The translations under genes and the position numbers were made by a program. A stretch of 64,000 nucleotides of DNA from Nitrospirota bacterium. Its GTDB lineage: Bacteria > Nitrospirota > Thermodesulfovibrionia > Thermodesulfovibrionales > Magnetobacteriaceae. Below, piece by piece: positions 41,435 to 49,661 of this stretch. The stretch spans positions 57,585-121,584 of the forward strand of contig JADFYO010000002.1 of the NCBI GenBank assembly GCA_015233015.1, given 5' to 3'. The notes under the pieces were generated by a model. The model worked only from the letters and a program-made list of their open reading frames with translations. It was not told where the DNA came from and ran no database searches. Positions within the stretch are counted from its first letter, which is position 1. The number at the start of each line of letters is the position of its first letter.

Positions 41435-42325
41435 TCAAAGCCTCGCGGCCAGCGTTTTAATATATTGTTTCAGATGTTCGGCAAACTCCGGCCGTTTTAA
41501 TGACAGTTCTATGGTTGCCTGAAGAAAGCCGAATTTATCGCCGGCATCATACCTGTTGCCTTTAAATAAGTAACCGTAAACGACGCGATTGGCAAGCAGG
41601 AGATTAAGGGCGTCGGTGAGCTGGTATTCACCGCCTCTGCCTGGTTTTATGTTTTCGAGGGCGTCGAAGATGTCCGAAGTCAGGATATATCTGCCTATGA
41701 CGGCGAGATTGGACGGGGCGTCCTCTTTTTTTGGCTTTTCCACAAGCCCGTTTATCTTATAGAGCGGTCTTGGGACATGGCCGGCGCCGAAGTCCATGAC
41801 AGTCTCACCGGCTATAATGCCGTACCTGGAGACCTCGTCATCGGGGACTTCCTGAAGGGCTATCACAGGGGAGCGGTACTTCTTGTATATATCTATCATA
41901 TCCATGAGAAGCGTGTCTTCGGGGTCGATAATGTCATCGCCAAGCAGGACGGCAAAGGGTTCGTCTTTCACGAAGGCCTTCGCGCACAATATGGCATGGC
42001 CGAGGCCGAGGGGTTTACTCTGCCTGATGTAGGCGAAGTTGGATTCGTCGTGCTTGTGGATTTCTTCGATGAGATTGTTGAGGCCTTTTTGCTTTAAGAC
42101 CTCATCTAGTTCCGAGAACTGGTCAAAATGGTCCTCTATTGCCCGTTTGTTTTTACCTGTGATGATAATGAATTCATGTATGCCGCAGCGTTCACATTCC
42201 TCGACGGAGTACTGAATAAGCGGTTTATCGACAATGGGGAGCATCTCCTTGGGGGATGCCTTGGTAACCGGCAGAAACCTTGTTCCCATTCCGGCAGCAG
42301 GTAATATAGCCTTTCTCAATGTCAT
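41435..42325 (-). CDS. galU: UTP--glucose-1-phosphate uridylyltransferase
   Basis: The 296-residue enzyme makes UDP-glucose. It starts MTLRKAILPAAGMGTRFLPVTKASPKEMLPIVDKP and contains the nucleotidyltransferase core. Further GalU segments are YIRQSKPLGLGHAILCAKAFV, FAVLLGDDIID, INGLVEKPKKEDAPSNLAVIGRYILTSDIF and GRGGEYQLTDALNLL. Length matches bacterial GalU. ATG 42325 is at the conserved N-terminus, although no clear ribosome-binding site precedes it and the frame stays open upstream to 42481. It supplies glucosyl donors for the LPS genes next door and, indirectly, alpha-glucan chemistry. Confidence 0.95.
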   Translation of the reverse strand: MTLRKAILPAAGMGTRFLPVTKASPKEMLPIVDKPLIQYSVEECERCGIHEFIIITGKNKRAIEDHFDQFSELDEVLKQKGLNNLIEEIHKHDESNFAYIRQSKPLGLGHAILCAKAFVKDEPFAVLLGDDIIDPEDTLLMDMIDIYKKYRSPVIALQEVPDDEVSRYGIIAGETVMDFGAGHVPRPLYKINGLVEKPKKEDAPSNLAVIGRYILTSDIFDALENIKPGRGGEYQLTDALNLLLANRVVYGYLFKGNRYDAGDKFGFLQATIELSLKRPEFAEHLKQYIKTLAARL

Positions 42326-42469
42326 GACGTGTATAATAGCACATTCGATATTGTTATTGAAATAATAAAATTGGCGTATTTTAACCCGCGCGTATCCGTT
42401 GTTATAATATTTACCTGTTGCGGTGAAGTAAAATATACTTAAATCTATTAATTCACAGCGTTTGCACAT

Positions 42470-42499
42470 TTGACAAACCACAGGAAATAATTATATCTT
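42470..42499 (+). promoter_or_regulatory. Putative sigma70 promoter of the FHA/kinase cluster
   Basis: A consensus TTGACA at 42470-42475 and TATCTT at 42494-42499 have an 18-base spacer. They lie ~150 bases before the first gene of the cluster, leaving a long leader ending in AAGGAGGGGGT. The 324-base gap from 42326 holds no gene; the divergent galU promoter should also lie in it. Confidence 0.4.
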
Positions 42500-42649
42500 A
42501 TCCCAAAGAGGTTGTGATAAAAACAGAATATTAATATAGACTTTTTCTGAGCAAATATACCGGCATAGAACCTGCCGCTTAAAGATTAATTTGCGGGGCT
42601 GGCAATTCTGGCGGTTGAAGCTGACAAATTAAGGAGGGGGTTTATAAAT

Positions 42650-43213
42650 ATGAAGCGATGCACAAACGGACACTACTACGACTCAGATAAATATTCCAAT
42701 TGCCCGCTATGCGGAGTGGATATCCCCGGCATCGGCGCCACGCGCCCAAAAGAGGGCCTCGGACATTTGGATTTAGACGATTTCCCTGCAACGCGGGCAA
42801 AGGCCTCCCCGTCAGCCCGTATTGCCACAAGTGAAGCAGAAACAGTTGGCGTTTTCAGGAGTAAGACAAGCACAGACCCCGTTACAGGATGGCTTGTCTG
42901 CATCGAAGGGCCTCAAAAAGGGAGAGATTACCGGTTATGCAGTGAAAAGAACTTCATAGGGCGCGCCGATTCAATGGATGTCAGCATAAAAGGCGACGAG
43001 GCTATCTCGAGGAACAACCACGCGGTGATAAGTTATAATCCCAAGACCAACTCGTTTAAGATTATATCGGGGGAAGGCAGGGGCATCGTATATTTAAATG
43101 GAGAGGAGGTTGCCTCGGTTTCTGAACTTAACCCGTACGACGAGATAGAGCTTGGAAAGACCAGACTAAAGTTTTTCCCGTGTTGTGGGGAGCACTTCAG
43201 ATGGGAGGAGTAA
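42650..43213 (+). CDS. Zinc ribbon - FHA domain protein
   Basis: The 187-residue cytosolic protein starts with a short zinc ribbon (KRCTNGHYYDSDKYSNCPLCG). A disordered, Ser/Thr-rich linker follows, with likely phosphorylation sites around residues 55-80. The C-terminal FHA domain (~85-180) has FIGRADSMDVSI, SRNNHAVISYNP and VYLNGEEV. FHA domains bind phosphothreonine. The GR…S…N binding residues are present, although the usual S-x-x-H is altered to SRNNH. A strong AAGGAGGGGG site precedes the ATG. It is the first gene of the five-gene phospho-signalling cluster and overlaps the vWA gene by 13 bases. Confidence 0.88.
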   Translation: MKRCTNGHYYDSDKYSNCPLCGVDIPGIGATRPKEGLGHLDLDDFPATRAKASPSARIATSEAETVGVFRSKTSTDPVTGWLVCIEGPQKGRDYRLCSEKNFIGRADSMDVSIKGDEAISRNNHAVISYNPKTNSFKIISGEGRGIVYLNGEEVASVSELNPYDEIELGKTRLKFFPCCGEHFRWEE

Positions 43214-44730
43214 GACCGGGTCTCTGCCTGACGGTGCTGATATTATTAATGGCGCTGCCGTTGCCGCTGTATTCAGATGAAACGGACGGCTTTCAGGTGG
43301 AACAGGCGGTTGTTACTCTGCCAAACATAAAGGTATATGCCCGGATTCCCGACACTGCTTCTGCCGATAATGATACCAGCAGGATTAAAATCACGGGAAC
43401 TTTAGGCACTGCTCAAACTGCAACGGTGGATGTAAAACCTTTTGCTCAATCGGGCGAGGGCGTGGGGTATGTGTTCTTAGTGGATATATCGGCATCCCTG
43501 AAGCCGCCGCAATTTCAGCATATGCGGGAGGCCATATCCAATATGATAGATAAAATGGCGCGAAAGGATATGGCTGGAATTATAACCTTTGGCAAAGACG
43601 TTAACATAGCGTGCGACTATACGGCAGATAAAAACGAACTGAAGGCAAAGATTAACAAACTAAAACCGTCTGACGAACTGACACAGCTGCACAGGGGTCT
43701 TGTAAAGGCGGTGGAGATGGGCAGACGTAAAGACGCCAGCCTTCCGGCAAGAAAGGTAATCATAACACTCTCGGACGGTGAGGACGACTTCGCCGGCGGC
43801 ATGACCAAAGACGAGGTCATAGACGTATTCAAAGTTGACAGAGTTCCCATCTACGCCATAGGATTTTACAGTCCGCCCTCAACTCCCAAAAAAGACGAGC
43901 ACCTTAAGACGCTTGGCGAGTTTGCAAGGAGATCTGGAGGGGAACTCATAAGGGCAAACAATTTGCCATATGATGAGATATATACGATGTTACATAACAG
44001 AATTCGTAATTCGTATATAATAAACCTCAAATGCGCCGACTGTTCAGGCGATGGGCAGGTTTTCAGGCTTCAACTGGCGCTGACCGCTGGGACGGCACAA
44101 ATCGCCGACGGCATGGACATCAGGATATTGCCGCGTGCTAAGCCCTCCCCCAGGCCAACGCCGGCAATGCCTAAGCCCGTTGCACCTGTAGAGGGCAGGG
44201 AACCGCATACTACTGCCGCGCAGTTATATCTCATATTTGCCGTAACCATATTGCTGGTATTGATCACAATTATCGCGATGAGACGGAAACGCCGGCTGAG
44301 ACAGCAACACAATGCCGCAAGGACGGCTTATGCCGCCACTACCGATGTGCAGCGGCTTAATGAGGGACAGCCGCAGCCCGCGCGCGGGATAAGGCTCAAA
44401 TTCACCGTCCTCAACCGCACACAAAAGACCATGTCCTATGAGGCAGTTCTGGATAAACCCATAGTGATGGGGCGCAATAAGGCCTACTGCGCGGTAACGG
44501 TTACCGACGACATCGAGATATCTGGCGTACACTGCGAGATAAGCAAAAGCGGAGGCAAGTTCTACATAAAGGACCTCGGCTCAACCAACGGCACAATGGT
44601 AAACGGGGTATCTCTGACATCGGTACAAAAGATTAACGACGGCGACACCATAACGTTAGGGCAAACGGAGCTTCGCATATCGATGCCGGCTCAAGAAGAT
44701 CGACAGCCAGACCAACAAGCCGATAAATAA
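43201..44730 (+). CDS. vWA - transmembrane - FHA protein
   Basis: The ~509-residue protein has an N-terminal signal or anchor (LCLTVLILLMALPLPLYS). An extracytoplasmic region holds a von Willebrand A domain (~90-275) with MIDAS residues DISAS (Asp95, Ser97, Ser99) and SDGEDDF. A membrane helix lies at ~341-361 (LYLIFAVTILLVLITIIAM) followed by a basic stop-transfer stretch. The C-terminal FHA domain (~405-500) has VMGRNKAYCAVTV, SGVHCEISKSGG and LGSTNGTMVNG. The order implies an external metal-dependent adhesion module coupled to an internal phosphothreonine reader. ATG 43201 follows GGGGAGC inside the preceding gene. The next gene starts one base after its stop. Confidence 0.9.
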   Translation: MGGVRPGLCLTVLILLMALPLPLYSDETDGFQVEQAVVTLPNIKVYARIPDTASADNDTSRIKITGTLGTAQTATVDVKPFAQSGEGVGYVFLVDISASLKPPQFQHMREAISNMIDKMARKDMAGIITFGKDVNIACDYTADKNELKAKINKLKPSDELTQLHRGLVKAVEMGRRKDASLPARKVIITLSDGEDDFAGGMTKDEVIDVFKVDRVPIYAIGFYSPPSTPKKDEHLKTLGEFARRSGGELIRANNLPYDEIYTMLHNRIRNSYIINLKCADCSGDGQVFRLQLALTAGTAQIADGMDIRILPRAKPSPRPTPAMPKPVAPVEGREPHTTAAQLYLIFAVTILLVLITIIAMRRKRRLRQQHNAARTAYAATTDVQRLNEGQPQPARGIRLKFTVLNRTQKTMSYEAVLDKPIVMGRNKAYCAVTVTDDIEISGVHCEISKSGGKFYIKDLGSTNGTMVNGVSLTSVQKINDGDTITLGQTELRISMPAQEDRQPDQQADK

Positions 44731-44731
44731 T

Positions 44732-46837
44732 ATGAAGACCTCACCGGGAAACGCCCAACATCAGGGCACGCGGCCAGACCAGCAGGACTCGCTGGGGTTT
44801 TCCGATTTCTCGGACGCCTCGTTCGTCAGGCACGGGGGTGTTATGGCCGCCCTAGCCGACGGCATGGGCGGCATGGCGCTGGGAAGGCAGGCAAGCCACG
44901 CCGCCCTGCAAGCCATGTTAGAAGGTTATATGTCAAAGCGCCCCGATGAGGCAATAACTGATGCTCTCCACAGGGCGCTTATCTTGGCCAACGGCCTTGT
45001 GGCCTCGATATCGGGTGGCACAGATGCCGCAGCGGCTGCCGGTACCACAATGGCCGCCTGCGTAATTCATAACGCTCATCTGTATTGGATCAGCGCCGGT
45101 GACAGCAGGATATATCTCCTGAGAAACGGCGCGCTTACTCAGATAAACACAGACCATACGTATGAAAATGAGCTGATGAATGATTTCTGGGCCGGTGATA
45201 TAACAAAAGAGGAGATATATAACGACCCCGACAGATTTGCGCTTACAAGCTATCTGGGGCTTCCCGAGCTGAAGGCAATAGACAGAAACGTGAGGCCGTA
45301 TCCGCTTTCGGAAGGTGACACTGTTATCCTTTGCAGCGACGGCCTGTATAATTCCCTGACGGCAATTGAGATGAGAGATTCCATAACCGCAGACCCGCAG
45401 GTCTCGGCAGAGCGGCTGGTTGAGACGGCAATTGCGAAGCAGCGGCCAAATCAGGACAACACCTCGGCGGCCATTTTGTCATGTCAGAGTGGTGGCAGCG
45501 GGTCTTTTTTGAGTAGATTTATGAAAAAAATTGCCTCTTTGATTATAGTGGCCGTCATGTTTTCAGGCGTTGTCACCTCAGATGCCCTGGCAGATAACCT
45601 GCCGGTAAAAAGGATGAAGGACAGCACGGTCAGGATAATTGGAAAGATGAAAAGAGGCTATATAACCGGCTCAGGTTTTGTCATAGGCGGCGGTCAATAT
45701 GTAGTAACAAACTGGCACGTCGCCAGATGTATAGAAGACGGCTGTGAGCTGGGGGTGGCAGTTCGAATGGGCGATTTTAGAGAGGTTACGGTCGTTCGTT
45801 ACTCCGCTATAAAGGACATAGCAATTCTGAAAGTATCGCGGGCACTGGACAGGCCATCCGTAGAGCTTGTGTCAAGCGATAAGGTAGAGGACGCGCAAAC
45901 GGTTTACGCGATAGGATTCCCAGGGGCCGCCGATACGGACCAGGCGGGTTTTCTTGAGCCAAAGATAACAAAAGGAATAATAAGCGCAAAGGTGACTAAC
46001 CCAAACGGAGTAAAGATGTACCAGACAGACACGCCGATTAATCCCGGCAACTCAGGCGGCCCGTTGTTTAACGACAAAGGTCATGTTGTGGGGATAAACA
46101 CAGCAAAAGTTGTAAAAAAGGATGTACAGGGCATCGGCTGGGCGGTTCAGGTTGACGAGCTTGTGCCTGAACTCAGAGCGGCCGGTATAAATTATTCGGA
46201 AGGAAATCCAGCGGTAAGCCAACAGGAGCAGCCCACTCAGCCACAGCAGCCTCAAACGCCGGCACCAACATTGGCGCCCACACCGGAGCCAGCGTCCACC
46301 CCGGCACCGGTTAAATCCCCCCGCAAGGCAAAGCGCGCACCTGCCGCGCCCAAGGTTCACCCTGATAATAAGACTTATTATATAGCCTCCGCCAGCATCG
46401 GCGCGATTGCCGTTGTGGTAATTTCGCTGATACTTATAGCCAGGAAGAAACGAAAAAAGATTGTGCCCGCAAACGCACAAAACACCGGAGACGCTGCCGC
46501 CTCGCGTCCAGAGCGCCCACTTCTGACAGGGGTAAGCGGCGAATACACCGGGGCTAAAATCCCCCTGCATACCGGACATGTGATAATAGGGCGCGACCCG
46601 CGCAAGGCAAATCTTGTCTTTATGAAGTCAAGCGATATGATAAGCTCGGTGCACTGCAAGGTGGGCTATGACAGACCAACCCATTCTTTCTTCATCGAGG
46701 ACTGCGGCTCGACAAACGGGACGTTCTTAATCGGCGGGGAGCGTTTAAGTGCGAATAAGAAATACTATGTTAAGTCTGGCACCAAATTCTATCTGAGCGA
46801 CAGGCTAAGCATGTTTGAGCTGGGGTTTGAAAGATGA
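44732..46837 (+). CDS. PP2C phosphatase - HtrA-like serine protease - FHA transmembrane fusion
   Basis: The 701-residue protein joins three enzyme or reader modules. A cytosolic PP2C domain (~1-250) has PDQQDS, ALADGMGG, SAGDSRIYLL, LCSDGLYNS and NQDNTSA. A segment starting at Met264 (MKKIASLIIV…DALAD) has the form of a complete signal peptide. A trypsin/HtrA-type protease (~295-480) follows with triad His329 (TNWHVA), Asp362 (IKDIAIL) and Ser441 (NPGNSGGPL). A Pro/Ala/Gln linker leads to a membrane helix (~550-573) and a C-terminal FHA domain with IGRDPRKANLVF, SSVHCKV and CGSTNGTFL. No PDZ is visible. Topology in-out-in is consistent. I know no standard family with this order. An ATGA overlap couples it to the next PP2C gene. 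Confidence 0.9.
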   Translation: MKTSPGNAQHQGTRPDQQDSLGFSDFSDASFVRHGGVMAALADGMGGMALGRQASHAALQAMLEGYMSKRPDEAITDALHRALILANGLVASISGGTDAAAAAGTTMAACVIHNAHLYWISAGDSRIYLLRNGALTQINTDHTYENELMNDFWAGDITKEEIYNDPDRFALTSYLGLPELKAIDRNVRPYPLSEGDTVILCSDGLYNSLTAIEMRDSITADPQVSAERLVETAIAKQRPNQDNTSAAILSCQSGGSGSFLSRFMKKIASLIIVAVMFSGVVTSDALADNLPVKRMKDSTVRIIGKMKRGYITGSGFVIGGGQYVVTNWHVARCIEDGCELGVAVRMGDFREVTVVRYSAIKDIAILKVSRALDRPSVELVSSDKVEDAQTVYAIGFPGAADTDQAGFLEPKITKGIISAKVTNPNGVKMYQTDTPINPGNSGGPLFNDKGHVVGINTAKVVKKDVQGIGWAVQVDELVPELRAAGINYSEGNPAVSQQEQPTQPQQPQTPAPTLAPTPEPASTPAPVKSPRKAKRAPAAPKVHPDNKTYYIASASIGAIAVVVISLILIARKKRKKIVPANAQNTGDAAASRPERPLLTGVSGEYTGAKIPLHTGHVIIGRDPRKANLVFMKSSDMISSVHCKVGYDRPTHSFFIEDCGSTNGTFLIGGERLSANKKYYVKSGTKFYLSDRLSMFELGFER

Positions 46838-47556
46838 CAGGATGTAAGACCGAACTATTTACACACAAAGGGGGAAGGCCCAATAACGAGGATTATTGCG
46901 GTTTCGTAACATTGAAAGACTTTGCTTGCTGGGCAGTGGCCGACGGGGCCGGAGGCCATGACGGCGGCGAGGTTGCCTCTGAAACCGCGGTTCATTCGAT
47001 ACTGGACGCCTTTAAAGACGACCCCGGCCTGTCTTCCGATCATCTCAGGAAATACCTGGAAAAGGCACATGGCGAGATAATTAAAAAACAGGAGGCCCCT
47101 GACCTCCGTAACATGCGCACTACGATAGTGCTGCTGGTAAGCGATTACAAAAACGCCTTGTGGGCGCACGCCGGAGACACGCGCCTCTATATGTTAAGAG
47201 ACGGCCGCATATGTTTTCAAACCAAAGACAACAGCGTGCCGCAGGCACTGGCCGACGCCGGACAGATAAGCGTGGAGGAAATAAGATACCACGAAGACAG
47301 AAACCGTATCCTGAAATCCCTGGGCAGTGAAGGCGGCCTAAGGGCAGAGATAATGGACAAAAAGGTATCCGAATGGGACGCCTTTCTGATATGCACCGAC
47401 GGTTTTTGGGAACACATAACGGAGACAGAGATGGAGATAGACTACGCAAAGTCTGAAACCCCCAAAGAGTGGCTCCGGCACATGCGCGGCAGGATAGCCC
47501 GGCGCGTTGACGGGCAATATGACAACTACTCGGCAATAGCGGTAACGATAGAATAA
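46834..47556 (+). CDS. PP2C-family Ser/Thr protein phosphatase
   Basis: The 240-residue cytosolic phosphatase has GGRPNNEDYCGF, AVADGAGGHDGGEVAS, WAHAGDTRLYML, ICTDGFWE and DNYSAIAV. These are the metal-binding motifs of bacterial PP2C/Stp enzymes that dephosphorylate Ser/Thr-kinase substrates. There is no membrane segment. It overlaps the fusion gene by ATGA and is followed 14 bases later by the kinase. This gives a soluble phosphatase beside the membrane-bound one, likely opposing the kinase of the same cluster. Confidence 0.93.
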   Translation: MTGCKTELFTHKGGRPNNEDYCGFVTLKDFACWAVADGAGGHDGGEVASETAVHSILDAFKDDPGLSSDHLRKYLEKAHGEIIKKQEAPDLRNMRTTIVLLVSDYKNALWAHAGDTRLYMLRDGRICFQTKDNSVPQALADAGQISVEEIRYHEDRNRILKSLGSEGGLRAEIMDKKVSEWDAFLICTDGFWEHITETEMEIDYAKSETPKEWLRHMRGRIARRVDGQYDNYSAIAVTIE

Positions 47557-47570
47557 TCTATGGAGAGGCT

Positions 47571-49499
47571 ATGGCATCGTTAAAGACAGTATGTCCCGGG
47601 TGTTTTCAGGAAAAAGGAGAGGTTGTAATCTGCCCCAGTTGCGGCTTTGACGAGGGTGATGACCACGGCTCACTGGCGTTGCCGTTAAAGACAATCCTTG
47701 ACGGTAAAAAATACATCACCGGAAAGGTACTCGGCAGACCCGGCGGCTTTGGCATAACATATCTGGGCTGGGACATGACCCTGAGAAACAGGGTGGCGAT
47801 AAAGGAATACATACCGCGCCATCTGGTAAGCAGGGGAAGCGACAGGAAAACGCTCGAACCACACTCAAAAGAATCCGAAGCTGATTTTAAATACGGCCTG
47901 GAGCAATTTCTGGGGGAGGCGCGGACGATTGCGAAATTTGACAACGCGCACATCGTAAGGGTAAGGAGTTTCTTCGAGGAAAACGCCACCGCGTATATAG
48001 TGATGGACTACTACGACGGGATTTCCCTGATGGAATATTTAAGCAGGCAGCCGGACGAAAAGCTCCCCTGGAAGACTGCCGTCGATATAATGATGCCAAT
48101 ACTGGACGGGCTGAAAGAGGTACATGAAAATAATATAATTCACAGGGATATTAAACCGCAAAACATCTATGTCACGGCAAGCGGAAGGCCGATATTGCTG
48201 GATTTCGGCGCGGCAAGATATTCGTTTGGCAATAAGACGCAGGCGCTGACCGTAGTAATGACCCCGGGCTTCGCTCCGCCGGAGCAGTACCACGCAAAAG
48301 GCAAACAAGGCCCGTGGACAGATATATACGCCTGTGCGTCAACGCTTTATAACCTGATTACCGGAGAAATCCCGACAGACGCGGCCGAAAGATTAGCACA
48401 GATCCCCCTGAAACCCCCGATTGAGATAGTTCCCGACATCCCCCAATCCCTCAACGACGCTATTTTAATGGCAATGTCAGTGGACCTCAACGCGCGCACC
48501 GCTTCAATAAAGGATTTTCAGGATATGCTCTTAAACACTGCCGAAACAAAAACCATAATCGATAAAAAACCTAAGCCTGAGATAAAATTTAAAGTTAAAG
48601 ACTATTGGGCTGCCGTTATGAGCCATAAAAAGGCCATCATAGTTGCGGCAATAGCGGCCATACTAATAGCGCTCGCCGTTAAGGGCATTTCACTACATTT
48701 GAAGGAAGCTGAGAGAAAGGCTCAAGTTGAGGAGCAAAAGACATTGGAGGCGCAGCAGGCAGCGGAGGCGAAGAGAGTAAAGGAAGAGCATGCCCAAAAA
48801 AGGGAAGAGGCCAAAAAACAATCAGTTATAGACTTTAACCGGGGGAAGGCCCTCGCCGCTCAAAAAGATTACGCAAGCGCCATAGGGGCATATACCAGTT
48901 CGATAAACAATGCCCGCAGCGACGAGAGTTTTAACGACAGGGGACTTGCCTATCTGGAGTTGAAGCAATACAATAACGCCGTCTCAGACTTTGGCGAGGC
49001 AATAAAGATAAATCCCGGCCAATATCTCTATTATATGAACCGCGCCTTAGCAAATAACAAGAGGAATTTCTACGCCGATGCAATCGCCGATTTTCGCAGG
49101 GCACTTGATTTAAACCCGCAGGACATGGACAATCGCTATACAATATACGTTGAAAAGGCAGACGCGCACTTCAACGGGAAGGAATACCAGCACGCGATTG
49201 CCGAATACACCAACGCTATAAAAACATATCCGGCCAGAGACTTCCCTTATACCAGTCGCGGATTCTTGTATCAGCTGACTGACAACTGCGAAGCGGCAAT
49301 CTCAGATTTCTCAAGGGCCATAGAAATATCTCCCAAAGATGGCTTTAACTACCGGCTCAGGGGCATTAGTTATTATGACCAAAAATGCACGCTCATGAAT
49401 GTCAAAAAAGGGAACTCCGATTTAACTACCGCCGTGCGCCTTGGGGACGACGGCGCAAAGGAGGTAATCCTGAAACTCTCCTCAGAGGGGCGGTTTTAA
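47571..49499 (+). CDS. Zinc ribbon - Ser/Thr protein kinase - TM - TPR protein
   Basis: The 642-residue protein starts with a zinc ribbon (CPGCFQEKGEVVICPSCGF). A Hanks-type kinase domain (~48-325) follows: G-loop LGRPGGFGITYLG, Lys78 in VAIKEY, HRDIKPQN (Asp193), DFGAARYSFG and TPGFAPPEQYH. After a membrane helix (~355-375) come a charged coiled coil (EAERKAQVEEQKTLEAQQAA) and about five TPR repeats (YASAIGAYTSSINN, YNNAVSDFGEAIKINPGQY, YADAIADFRRALDLNPQ). These would lie outside the cytoplasm. All catalytic residues appear intact. The activation loop has unusual spacing but ends in the APE-like PPE. It is the last gene of the cluster. Confidence 0.93.
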   Translation: MASLKTVCPGCFQEKGEVVICPSCGFDEGDDHGSLALPLKTILDGKKYITGKVLGRPGGFGITYLGWDMTLRNRVAIKEYIPRHLVSRGSDRKTLEPHSKESEADFKYGLEQFLGEARTIAKFDNAHIVRVRSFFEENATAYIVMDYYDGISLMEYLSRQPDEKLPWKTAVDIMMPILDGLKEVHENNIIHRDIKPQNIYVTASGRPILLDFGAARYSFGNKTQALTVVMTPGFAPPEQYHAKGKQGPWTDIYACASTLYNLITGEIPTDAAERLAQIPLKPPIEIVPDIPQSLNDAILMAMSVDLNARTASIKDFQDMLLNTAETKTIIDKKPKPEIKFKVKDYWAAVMSHKKAIIVAAIAAILIALAVKGISLHLKEAERKAQVEEQKTLEAQQAAEAKRVKEEHAQKREEAKKQSVIDFNRGKALAAQKDYASAIGAYTSSINNARSDESFNDRGLAYLELKQYNNAVSDFGEAIKINPGQYLYYMNRALANNKRNFYADAIADFRRALDLNPQDMDNRYTIYVEKADAHFNGKEYQHAIAEYTNAIKTYPARDFPYTSRGFLYQLTDNCEAAISDFSRAIEISPKDGFNYRLRGISYYDQKCTLMNVKKGNSDLTTAVRLGDDGAKEVILKLSSEGRF

Positions 49500-49661
49500 T
49501 AGTATCTATACCTTTATCGCGTGTATGGTTTAATGGTATTATATATCACTCCATGAATTGAGCATTTTGGACATCGATGAAGGCCGTTATATTTACTGTA
49601 AATCATTCGCAAGAGGTACTCAGACCTGAAAACGAAACACAGTCCAACGCTGCGGCGTCTG

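Noticed and set aside
42650..49499. Type VI secretion phosphorylation module (PpkA-PppA-Fha)
   Set aside because: No tss structural gene (TssB/C, ClpV, VgrG, Hcp, IcmF) occurs in the window, and the protease fusion and vWA-FHA protein do not belong to that pathway.
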